Below, in pieces: positions 44,930 through 52,232 of a stretch of 64,000 bases of DNA. Source of the stretch: Fusobacterium_C necrophorum_A (GTDB lineage Bacteria; Fusobacteriota; Fusobacteriia; Fusobacteriales; Fusobacteriaceae); the NCBI RefSeq assembly GCF_004134945.1, contig NZ_SBAP01000013.1, forward strand, positions 11,726 to 75,725. Direction: 5' to 3'. The number at the start of each line of letters is the position of its first letter. Within the stretch, counting starts at the first letter, position 1. The notes below the pieces were generated by a model. The model ran no database searches, was not told the origin of the DNA, and was given only the letters and a program-made list of their open reading frames with translations. The position numbers were made by a program, and so were the translations under genes.

Positions 44930-46231
44930 ATGGAAAATCAAGGATTCTTAGACAAGTATTTTAAACTGAGTGAGAGAGGAAGCACTGTGAGAAATGAAGT
45001 TATCGGAGGGATAACCACTTTCTTGGCAATGGCATATATTATCTTTGTCAATCCGTCTATTTTAAGTTTAACGGGAATGGATAAGGGAGCTCTTATTACA
45101 GTTACTTGTTTAGCAACCGCATTGGGAACTTTTATCTCGGGAGTTTGGGCAAATGCTCCATTCGGACTGGCTCCGGGAATGGGATTAAATGCTTTCTTTA
45201 CATTTACTTTGGTCATGGACAAAGGGGTCACTTGGGAAACCGCTTTAGGAATAGTATTTTTATCAGGATGTTTCTTTTTCATTCTATCTTTAGGGGGAAT
45301 TCGAGAACGAATTGCAGACTGTATCCCGCTATCTATTAAAATTGCGGTAGGAGCAGGGATTGGATTATTTATTACCTTAATCGGTTTGAAAAATATGGGC
45401 TTAGTCGTGAAAAATGAAGCAACTTTAGTGGGACTTGGAGTTTTAGGACCGGAAGTGTTAATTGGAATTGCAGGCTTGTTCATTGCGGTCATTTTGGAAA
45501 TTAAAAGAGTAAAAGGCGGAATTTTGATTGGGATTTTAAGCTCTACCGTTTTGGCCTTTATTTTTCATAAGGTAGAAATGCCAAGCAGTTTTGTTTCATT
45601 ACCGCCAAGTATGGCACCTATTTTTATGAAATTGGATATTAAGAGTGCATTTCAACTTTCTTTGATGGGACCTATTTTTTCTTTTATGTTTGTAGATTTA
45701 TTTGATTCTCTAGGAACTTTGATTTCTTGTTCCAAAGAAATTGGTTTGGTGGAAAAAGACGGAAAGATAAAAGGATTTGGAAAAATGCTTTATACTGACG
45801 TGGCATCTACTATTTTTGGAGCGGTTATGGGAACTTCTACCGTAACTACTTTTGTAGAATCTTCCGCAGGAATTGCAGCAGGAGCGAGAACGGGATTGGC
45901 ATCGGTCGTGACTGCGATTTTATTTGTATTATCTCTAATATTTGCTCCTTTGGTTGGAGTGGTACCGGGATATGCAACCGCATCGGCTCTTATTATTGTC
46001 GGGGTGTATATGTTTAAAAATGTAAGATTTTTAGATTTCAACGATTTAAAAACTTTAGTGCCCGCTTTTATCATCATTATTATGATGCCATTGACTTACA
46101 GTATCAGTATCGGTTTGAGTTTGGGATTTATTGCTTATATTGTCATTCATGTTTTGACAGGAGAATTCAAAGCTTTAAACCTTCCTTTGGTTTTTGTAGG
46201 GGTTTTATCCTTTATCAACTTAGTGATTTAA
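44930..46231 (+). CDS. NCS2 family purine permease (AzgA/PbuG-like)
   Basis: A 433-residue polytopic protein opening FKLSERGSTVRNEVIGGITTF, with GLAPGMGLNAFFTFTLV near 79-95 and a substrate-binding helix SAFQLSLMGPIFSFMFVDLFD. These are features of the AzgA group of hypoxanthine/guanine/adenine permeases. RBS GGGAGG. It is a proton-coupled uptake system, probably for salvage. Confidence 0.9.
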   Translation: MENQGFLDKYFKLSERGSTVRNEVIGGITTFLAMAYIIFVNPSILSLTGMDKGALITVTCLATALGTFISGVWANAPFGLAPGMGLNAFFTFTLVMDKGVTWETALGIVFLSGCFFFILSLGGIRERIADCIPLSIKIAVGAGIGLFITLIGLKNMGLVVKNEATLVGLGVLGPEVLIGIAGLFIAVILEIKRVKGGILIGILSSTVLAFIFHKVEMPSSFVSLPPSMAPIFMKLDIKSAFQLSLMGPIFSFMFVDLFDSLGTLISCSKEIGLVEKDGKIKGFGKMLYTDVASTIFGAVMGTSTVTTFVESSAGIAAGARTGLASVVTAILFVLSLIFAPLVGVVPGYATASALIIVGVYMFKNVRFLDFNDLKTLVPAFIIIIMMPLTYSISIGLSLGFIAYIVIHVLTGEFKALNLPLVFVGVLSFINLVI

Positions 46232-46319
46232 GGGGAAGAGGAAGGAGACTTTCTTAACTAGCCACGACAGGAAGGAATATTCTGAAAAAATGTGTATAAA
46301 ACATCATTAAAGGAGAAAT

Positions 46320-47213
46320 ATGAGAGCAGGAATGGGAATTTTAGTCACCTTTATCGGTGGTGTATTTTGGGGATTTTCCGGGGTGGCAGGGAAGTATCTC
46401 TTTGAATCCGCAGGGGTCACAAGTGACTGGTTAGTTCCTTGGAGATTGTTGACAGCCGGAAGTGTTATGTTGCTTTATTTATATCATAAGCAGGGAAAGG
46501 CCGTGTTTCGAATTCTGAAAGAAGATTACAAAGATTTGCTGGTATATGCTGTTTTTGGAATGATGGCTTGTCAGTATACTTATTTTACGACGGTACAATA
46601 TTCCAATGCGGCGATTGCAACGATACTTCAATATTCCGCACCTCCATTCATTATGATATATATGTGCTATCGAGAACGAAAAAAACCGGAAAAAATAGAG
46701 GTGATTTCTTTAGTTTCTTCTTGTATTGGAGTCTTTGTACTATGTACTCATTTTCAGTTTGAGACCTTTGTAATTTCTCCGAAAGCATTGATTTGGGGGT
46801 TGATTTCCGCTTTTGCCATGATGATAAATACGATTCAACCGGTGAATTTATTAAAAAAATACGGTTCTTTTTTACCTTTGGCATGGTCTATGATTATCGG
46901 GGGAAGTCTTTTATTTCTCTGGACACGTCCTGATAGAATTCCGGTACATTATACTTGGAATTTATTTGGAGGTTTCTTTGCCGTTGTATTTTTAGGAACG
47001 ATAGTTGCTTTTACTTTATACATGGAGGGAATTAAAATGATAGGACCGACGAAGGCGGCACTCATTGCTTGTGTAGAACCTATTTCCGCAACCGTTCTTT
47101 CTATTTTATTGTTGGGAACTTCGTTTGAATTTTTTGACATAGTTGGAATTGCCTTAATCCTTTTGGCGGTGTGCCTGCTATCTTATCCGACAAAAAATAA
47201 AAAAAATAGTTGA
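46320..47213 (+). CDS. EamA/DMT family transporter
   Basis: A 297-residue protein with ten predicted helices in two EamA repeats; the second repeat contains LGTIVAFTLYMEGIKMIGPTKAAL. It belongs to the RhaT/EamA drug/metabolite transporter group. RBS AAAGGAG. The stop codon lies inside the flavodoxin promoter -35. The substrate is not predictable. Confidence 0.88.
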   Translation: MRAGMGILVTFIGGVFWGFSGVAGKYLFESAGVTSDWLVPWRLLTAGSVMLLYLYHKQGKAVFRILKEDYKDLLVYAVFGMMACQYTYFTTVQYSNAAIATILQYSAPPFIMIYMCYRERKKPEKIEVISLVSSCIGVFVLCTHFQFETFVISPKALIWGLISAFAMMINTIQPVNLLKKYGSFLPLAWSMIIGGSLLFLWTRPDRIPVHYTWNLFGGFFAVVFLGTIVAFTLYMEGIKMIGPTKAALIACVEPISATVLSILLLGTSFEFFDIVGIALILLAVCLLSYPTKNKKNS

Positions 47214-47238
47214 CAAATTTAGTAAATTATAATATACT
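47210..47238 (+). promoter_or_regulatory. promoter of the flavodoxin gene
   Basis: Perfect -35 TTGACA at 47210-47215 (overlapping the stop codon of the upstream gene), 17-base spacer and -10 TATACT at 47233-47238. Confidence 0.88.
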
Positions 47239-47278
47239 GAAAGAGAACAATAGTAGAAGAGATTGAAGGAGGGAATAT

Positions 47279-47704
47279 ATGAAAATCGCATTAGTGTATA
47301 GAAGTACTACAGGAAGAACGGAAGCTATGGCAAAGGCTATCGAGGAAGGAATTTTAGCAGCAGGGGGAACAGTCAAGGCATCTTCCATAGAAGATGTTAA
47401 GGTAGAAGATGTTTTTGCAAGCGATATTTTGGTTTTAGGAAGTTCTGCGGATGGAGCGGAATCCATTGATGAAGCTCATTTTGTCCCATTTATGGAAGAG
47501 AATAAAGACAAATTTTCCGGGAAAAAAGTTTTTCTATTCGGTTCTTACGGATGGGGTGGAGGAGAATATGCCAATACTTGGAAAGATCAAATCCTAGAAT
47601 TTGGAGGAGAAATGATAGAAGAGCCGGTGACTTGTTTAGAAGATCCGGAAGAGGCTACTTTAGAACAATTGCGAGAAGTTGGAAAAAAGATAGCTGCCTT
47701 ATAA
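47279..47704 (+). CDS. flavodoxin
   Basis: A 141-residue short-chain flavodoxin. The FMN phosphate loop is YRSTTGRTEAMA near residues 7-18; the aromatic loops are SSADGAESI near 61-69 and YGWGGGEYANTW near 93-104. It replaces ferredoxin in low-potential electron transfer, for example under iron limitation. It is a single gene with strong promoter, GGAGGG RBS and terminator. Confidence 0.95.
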   Translation: MKIALVYRSTTGRTEAMAKAIEEGILAAGGTVKASSIEDVKVEDVFASDILVLGSSADGAESIDEAHFVPFMEENKDKFSGKKVFLFGSYGWGGGEYANTWKDQILEFGGEMIEEPVTCLEDPEEATLEQLREVGKKIAAL

Positions 47705-47742
47705 GAAGCCATTTACAAATAATTTTATAAAATTTCATGTCG

Positions 47743-47769
47743 AAAAGGGAACTGTTACAGTTCCCTTTT
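47743..47769. terminator. bidirectional terminator between flavodoxin and argH
   Basis: AAAAGGGAACTG (47743-47754) pairs perfectly with CAGTTCCCTTTT (47758-47769). There is a T-run on the plus side and a run of A residues (T on the minus strand) at the other side. The argH stop codon lies in the loop. Confidence 0.9.
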
Positions 47770-49122
47770 TATTTTTTGAATATGAAGCAGGACATTTTCT
47801 TTCTTGGGAGAACCAAAGGTCAATCTACAAGAAATCATAGTTTCTAAAGAAATCACTTGAAAAATATCCTCCTGAAAAAGAGAGGAGTACCCTCGGAATT
47901 TTGCCAGAGTCCAATTTTGAAAAATAGAGCCTTCCTCATTGGCATCTTTTACCATAGCTCCTACTATAGCATAGGCATCTCGGAAAGGGAGCCCTTTTGT
48001 GGTCAGATAGTCCGCAATATCGGTTGCCTCTATATAGCCTTGATAACAGGCTTCTTTCATTCTCTTTGGATGAACTTGTATCTTAAGAAGCATTTCCGTG
48101 AAAATAGAGAGGCAAGCCTTTGTGGTATCCAAAGAATCAAAAAAAGCTTCTTTATCTTCCTGCAAGTCTTTATTATAGGCTAGAGGAAGAGATTTCATGG
48201 TTGTAAACAGAGCGAAAAGATGTCCGAAAACTCTTCCCGTTTTTCCTCGAATGAGTTCTGCCGCATCCGGATTTTTTTTCTGAGGCATAATGCTGCTTCC
48301 GGTCGAAAAGTCGTCACTGATTTCTATATAGCCGTAGTCTTGAGAAGAAAAGAGAATCAATTCCTCGCAAAAACGAGAGAGGTGCATCATAGTGAGAGAA
48401 AAATTATGCATGCTGTCCAAAAGATAATCCCGATCACTGACAGAATCTAAACTATTATTCGTGGGAGCTTTAAAATGAAGAAAAGAACTTGTCAAATTTC
48501 TATCAATCGGATAGGTGGTTCCCGTCAAAGCGGCAGCCCCCAGAGGACAGTAATTTAAAAGCTCTAAAGTATTTTTCATCTTTTGAATGTCTCGAAAAAA
48601 CATTTCCACATAGGCCATAAGATAATGAGCAAAGGTGCTGGCTTGGGCTTTTTGTAAATGTGTGAAAGCGGGCATGTAACTTTCCAAGTGTTGCTCTGCC
48701 AACGAAAGAAGAGATTTTACCAAATTTTGTAAAAGCTCTATGACACTTTGCAATTCACTTCGCACAAAAAGTTTCATGTCTAGGGCAACTTGATCATTTC
48801 GACTTCTTCCCGTATGAAGTTTCTTTCCGACATCTCCTATTCTTCGAATCAATTCATGCTCAATGTTCATATGAATATCTTCAAACTCCTCTGAAAACGG
48901 AAACTTTTGATTTTCGATCTCCTCAAGAATCTCCTCCAAGTTTTTTTGAATTGTATCCGCCTCTTCTATGGAAAGGATTTTTGCATGAGAAAGGGCTTTG
49001 ACATGGGCAATGCTTCCTAAAATATCCTCTTTTGCCAGACGTTTATCAAAGGAAATGGAAGAATGAAATTGTAGTAATTGTGCATTGGCTTTTTGGTGAA
49101 AACGTTTTGAAAAATGCTGCAT
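47755..49122 (-). CDS. argH: argininosuccinate lyase
   Basis: A 455-residue member of the fumarase/aspartase superfamily with GRSRNDQVALDMKLFVR near 106-122 and the signature GSSIMPQKKNPDAAELIRG near 277-295. It cleaves argininosuccinate to arginine and fumarate. It is the last gene of the minus-strand operon binding protein-argG-argH and starts nine bases after argG. Confidence 0.96.
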   Translation of the reverse strand: MQHFSKRFHQKANAQLLQFHSSISFDKRLAKEDILGSIAHVKALSHAKILSIEEADTIQKNLEEILEEIENQKFPFSEEFEDIHMNIEHELIRRIGDVGKKLHTGRSRNDQVALDMKLFVRSELQSVIELLQNLVKSLLSLAEQHLESYMPAFTHLQKAQASTFAHYLMAYVEMFFRDIQKMKNTLELLNYCPLGAAALTGTTYPIDRNLTSSFLHFKAPTNNSLDSVSDRDYLLDSMHNFSLTMMHLSRFCEELILFSSQDYGYIEISDDFSTGSSIMPQKKNPDAAELIRGKTGRVFGHLFALFTTMKSLPLAYNKDLQEDKEAFFDSLDTTKACLSIFTEMLLKIQVHPKRMKEACYQGYIEATDIADYLTTKGLPFRDAYAIVGAMVKDANEEGSIFQNWTLAKFRGYSSLFQEDIFQVISLETMISCRLTFGSPKKENVLLHIQKIKREL

Positions 49123-49131
49123 AAGAGCCTC

Positions 49132-50343
49132 CTATTTCTTGTTATTTCGTAAAAGACTTTCAATTTTAATTCCAAGTCCGAAAAGGTTAATAAATCCTTC
49201 CGCATCCTTTTGATGATAGACCTCGTCTTTTTCAAAGGTGGAGAAAGCTTCGGAATACAAAGAATAAGGGGAGGAACTTCCCGCCAAAAGAATATTTCCT
49301 TTATACAATTTTAAAGTAACTTCTCCCGTCACATATTCCTGGGTGACTTCTACAAAGGCGGAGAGTGCTTTTCGAAGTCGGGTAAACCATTGACCGTTGT
49401 AAACCAATTTGGCAAAGAGAAAAGAAAGCTCTATTTTTTTATGGAAAGTTTCTCGATCCAAACAAAGTCGTTCCAACTCTTCATGAGCAAAATAGAGCGC
49501 GGTACCTCCGGGAGTTTCATACACACCGCGAGATTTCATTCCTACCAGTCTATTTTCCACCATATCAATACAACCGATTCCATGTTTTCCACAAATGGTA
49601 TTCAATTTCTGAAGCAAAGAAATTCCGTCCATTTTCTCTCCGTTCAGACTGACAGGAATTCCCTGTTGAAATCCGATGCGAAGATATTCCGGCTCCTCGG
49701 GAGTGTGTTCCAAAGGGGAAATGAATTTTAGAAAATTGGAATAATTTGGTTCTTTTTCCGGTTGTTCCAATTCGTTTCCCTCATGGCTGATATGAAACAG
49801 ATTTTCATCTTGGCTGTAAGAATGTTTTTTAGAGGGGAAGGGTAAATCAATCCCATGCTTTTCCAAATAAGCAATTTCGTCACTACGAGATTGCAGATTC
49901 CAAATTCTCCAAGGAGCAATGATTTTCATTTCGGGAGCAAGAGCTTTGATTCCCAATTCAAAACGTACTTGATCATTTCCTTTCCCTGTGGCACCATGTG
50001 CAATATAGTCCGCTTTTTCCTGTTTCGCAATTTCCACCAGAGCTTTTGCAATGACAGGTCTTGCGGTAGAAGTTCCCAAGAGATATTTATTTTCATATTT
50101 TGCTCCTGCCTGTAAGGTAGGAAACAGATATTCTTCTACAAATTCTTTCTTTTTGTCCACATGATAAAATTTAGAAGCTCCGATTTTATAGGCTCTTTCC
50201 TCCACTTGTTGAAAATTTTCCTGTTGTCCTACATCGACAGCGACACAGATTACCTCCGCTTGATAATGTTCTTGTAACCAAGGGACGATGACAGAGGTGT
50301 CAAGTCCCCCCGAATATGCCAACACAATTTTTTCTTTTTTCAT
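49132..50343 (-). CDS. argG: argininosuccinate synthase
   Basis: A 403-residue enzyme with the ATP P-loop AYSGGLDTS at residues 8-16 and HGATGKGNDQVRFELG near 115-130. It condenses citrulline with aspartate. The start at 50343 has AAAGGAGAG upstream on the minus strand; a longer in-frame opening would overlap the upstream gene by 35 bases. No argF, argJ or argB is present, so the operon by itself converts citrulline to arginine. Confidence 0.96.
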   Translation of the reverse strand: MKKEKIVLAYSGGLDTSVIVPWLQEHYQAEVICVAVDVGQQENFQQVEERAYKIGASKFYHVDKKKEFVEEYLFPTLQAGAKYENKYLLGTSTARPVIAKALVEIAKQEKADYIAHGATGKGNDQVRFELGIKALAPEMKIIAPWRIWNLQSRSDEIAYLEKHGIDLPFPSKKHSYSQDENLFHISHEGNELEQPEKEPNYSNFLKFISPLEHTPEEPEYLRIGFQQGIPVSLNGEKMDGISLLQKLNTICGKHGIGCIDMVENRLVGMKSRGVYETPGGTALYFAHEELERLCLDRETFHKKIELSFLFAKLVYNGQWFTRLRKALSAFVEVTQEYVTGEVTLKLYKGNILLAGSSSPYSLYSEAFSTFEKDEVYHQKDAEGFINLFGLGIKIESLLRNNKK

Positions 50344-50356
50344 AGATACTCTCCTT

Positions 50357-51082
50357 TTATTTTGTAAAATATTGTTGATATAGTTTGTCATAACTTCCGT
50401 CTTGTTTTAAACTTTCCAAGGCTTTGTCAATGTCCTTTAACAGAGAAACGTTGTCCTTATGCAAGGCAATGGCGTATTCTTCCTTTCCGTCGGAGATTGC
50501 AAAAGTGGACAAACCGGGATTTTGTTTTACATATTGTTTGGCAGGCTCTTCATCTAAAATGACAGCAGACACTTTATCGGCCTGTAGAGCCAAGATAGCG
50601 GCGGAAGCCGAGTTGAAACGTTCCACAGCATATTCGTGTTTGGAGCTGATAAAAACATCTCCCGTATATCCCAGAACCACTCCGATTTTTTGTCCTTTCA
50701 ATGCTTCCAAATCATGTTCTTTGTTTTCTTTGACCATGATATTTTGTTGCGAGATATAGTAGTTTTTTGTAAAATTGACATGCTTTTTTCTCTCTTCCGT
50801 CGCTGTCATCCCCGCAATGACAACATCAATTTTTTTACTTTGCAAGGCGGGCAACAATCCGTCAAAATTCATACTTTTGATTTCCACTTTTTTTCCTATT
50901 TTTTCTCCAATTTGTTTCATCAACTCAATATCGAAACCTTTGATTTCTTCCCGCTCCATATATTCAAAGGGAGCAAATTCCGGATTGGTTCCGACGACGA
51001 GTGTGGCTTCTTCCTTTCCTTTTCCACAGGCAAAACACAGTAGACAACAGATAACAACGAAAATTCTTTTTTTCCATTTCAT
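50357..51082 (-). CDS. amino-acid ABC transporter substrate-binding lipoprotein, probably arginine/basic amino acid
   Basis: A 241-residue SBP_bac_3 protein: signal peptide with acylated Cys19 (CFACGKG), then GTNPEFAPFEYMEREEIKGFDIEL near 31-54, typical of ArtJ/ArgT/GlnH-type receptors. It heads the operon with argG and argH and lies behind an Arg-rich leader peptide, so arginine (or citrulline/ornithine) is the likely ligand; this is inference. Its permease and ATPase are not in the window. Confidence 0.85.
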   Translation of the reverse strand: MKWKKRIFVVICCLLCFACGKGKEEATLVVGTNPEFAPFEYMEREEIKGFDIELMKQIGEKIGKKVEIKSMNFDGLLPALQSKKIDVVIAGMTATEERKKHVNFTKNYYISQQNIMVKENKEHDLEALKGQKIGVVLGYTGDVFISSKHEYAVERFNSASAAILALQADKVSAVILDEEPAKQYVKQNPGLSTFAISDGKEEYAIALHKDNVSLLKDIDKALESLKQDGSYDKLYQQYFTK

Positions 51083-51107
51083 AAAAATTCCTCCTAAATT
51101 TTGATAT

Positions 51108-51138
51108 AAAAAACCACTGACAAAAAGTCAATGGTTTT
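51108..51138 (-). terminator. second leader terminator of the arginine operon
   Basis: On the minus strand AAAACCATTGAC pairs with GTCAGTGGTTTT (one wobble) and runs into TTTTTT. It lies immediately upstream of the binding-protein RBS. Confidence 0.8.
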
Positions 51139-51151
51139 GCATACGAGTAAC

Positions 51152-51179
51152 AAAAAACCGTAGTCCAAAAGAACTACGG
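51152..51179 (-). terminator. first leader terminator of the arginine operon
   Basis: On the minus strand CCGTAGT (51179-51173) pairs with ACTACGG (51164-51158) around an eight-base loop and is followed by TTTTTTG. It begins 32 bases after the stop codon of the leader peptide. Confidence 0.88.
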
Positions 51180-51210
51180 CTCTCTAATGTATTTACAGAA
51201 AACGCATAGA

Positions 51211-51288
51211 TTATTTTTGCACAGAAAAAGAACGCCTATTTGATTGAAATCTTTGCGAGTTCCTTTTCCTTAGTACTGTCAATAACAT
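51211..51288 (-). CDS. arginine-rich leader peptide of the arginine operon (25 aa)
   Basis: An ATG at 51288 follows AAAGGAGG (51304-51297, eight-base spacing) and opens 25 codons: M-L-L-T-V-L-R-K-R-N-S-Q-R and on to a TAA at 51213-51211. Five of the 25 residues are Arg (positions 7, 9, 13, 18, 19), coded AGG, AGG, AGA, AGG and CGT. It lies between a consensus-like promoter and two tandem intrinsic terminators, the layout of an amino-acid attenuator such as those of his or trp operons. The downstream genes are an amino-acid receptor, argG and argH. The peptide matches no family I know. Confidence 0.75.
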   Translation of the reverse strand: MLLTVLRKRNSQRFQSNRRSFSVQK

Positions 51289-51322
51289 ATGCTTTTCCTC
51301 CTTTGTTTCTTTATTATGTTGG

Positions 51323-51351
51323 AGTATAGCATAAGGAAAAAGCTTTGTCAA
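51323..51351 (-). promoter_or_regulatory. promoter of the arginine operon
   Basis: On the minus strand: perfect -35 TTGACA (51351-51346), 17-base spacer, -10 TATACT (51328-51323). Transcription would begin near 51316, about 28 bases before the leader peptide start and about 234 bases before the first structural gene. The 350-base region 51083-51431 thus holds the leader and two divergent promoters. Confidence 0.9.
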
Positions 51352-51370
51352 ATTTTTTTTGAATTTTTCA

Positions 51371-51399
51371 TTGCACAGTTTTTTAAAACGTGTTAGGAT
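51371..51399 (+). promoter_or_regulatory. promoter of the hypothetical secreted protein gene
   Basis: -35 TTGCAC (51371-51376), 17-base spacer, -10 TAGGAT (51394-51399). It is divergent from the arginine promoter; the -35 elements lie 20 bases apart. Confidence 0.65.
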
Positions 51400-51431
51400 A
51401 TGAATATAATTGGAAAGAGGAGGACGGAAAC

Positions 51432-52079
51432 ATGAAAAAATTTACGACAAGTTTGGGAATTTTTTTTATCACATCTCTGCTTGCTTTTGCTGCAACTTCT
51501 TTAAAACCTGCAGAAGTACAGATGAAAGACGGAGTATTCATAAGTGAGAAAGGAGTTCCCCTACAAGGAGAATATGAGATGAGAGAGAATTCGTATGACT
51601 CCAGTTTTGTATTTCAACAAGGAAAGTTGGCAAGTTTTTCCTTTGAAACCAGAAAAAATAAGGAAAATGATTTGGAAGTAGAGGGGAAGTTTACGACTCC
51701 TGAAATGTTTAAAGGAGAAATTTCTATTAAAAGTGAAGAAAAACCAAAGCAAGAGGAAAGGGTAAATAAAAAATTATCCTTAGATGGAAACATAGAGGGA
51801 AAGGCTCTTCATCAGTTTGCAACAGAGGTATTGACAAAGTCAGCGACAAACTTAAAAATTCCTACGTTTAAAGTAGTGGAAGCTTGGAAGCTTCAAGATG
51901 GAAAACGAGAATTAGAGGAAGAAAAGACAGTGGAAGTGGAAAAAAAGGAAGCAAATAAGAATTATAGTATGTTCCAAAAAACAAAAACGGAAGAAGAACA
52001 AATTTTTTCCAAAGGAAAGTTGGTACATACTTCCAAGGGAAGTAGCAGCAGCTCTGAAATGAAGACGATGAAGAAATAA
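51432..52079 (+). CDS. hypothetical secreted protein
   Basis: A 215-residue protein with a clear signal peptide (about residues 1-20, ITSLLAFAA-T). The rest is highly charged (Glu/Lys rich); there are KDGVFISEKGVPLQGEYEM-like turns near residues 32-50, reminiscent of MORN/YwqK-type repeats, and a Ser-rich C-terminus (SKGSSSSSEMKTMKK). I do not recognise a family. ATG 51432 has GAGGAGG upstream. It is monocistronic, with a terminator of the dispersed hairpin type. Confidence 0.7.
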   Translation: MKKFTTSLGIFFITSLLAFAATSLKPAEVQMKDGVFISEKGVPLQGEYEMRENSYDSSFVFQQGKLASFSFETRKNKENDLEVEGKFTTPEMFKGEISIKSEEKPKQEERVNKKLSLDGNIEGKALHQFATEVLTKSATNLKIPTFKVVEAWKLQDGKRELEEEKTVEVEKKEANKNYSMFQKTKTEEEQIFSKGKLVHTSKGSSSSSEMKTMKK

Positions 52080-52123
52080 AAACGGAAAGAAAAGAAGGAA
52101 AAAGAAAATCAGTAAAATAAAAG

Positions 52124-52168
52124 GACTGCACTCGAAATCTTAGACATAAGATAGGGGTGCAGTTTTTT
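52124..52168 (+). terminator. terminator, copy B of the dispersed hairpin
   Basis: Outer stem ACTGCACT (52125-52132) with GGTGCAGT (52155-52162), inner stem ATCTTA/TAAGAT with a GACA tetraloop, then TTTTTT. It is the counterpart of 22864-22911. Confidence 0.85.
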
Positions 52169-52169
52169 C

Positions 52170-52198
52170 TTGCTTTCTTCTTTTTTCTTTCGTATACT
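52170..52198 (+). promoter_or_regulatory. promoter of pabAB
   Basis: -35 TTGCTT (52170-52175), 17-base T/C-rich spacer, -10 TATACT (52193-52198), 35 bases before the start codon. Confidence 0.75.
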
Positions 52199-52232
52199 GA
52201 AAATAGAAAATACGAAAGCAAGGGAGAAGAAA

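Noticed and set aside
44938..45492. 184-codon minus-strand ORF opposite the NCS2 permease
   Set aside because: Rich in Pro/Ile/Lys as expected from the complement of a hydrophobic protein; no start signal.
51083..51351. T-box or SAM/lysine riboswitch upstream of the arginine operon
   Set aside because: No T-box consensus (AGGGTGGNACCGCG) or other riboswitch core is present; the leader is better explained by the short Arg-rich ORF and two terminators.
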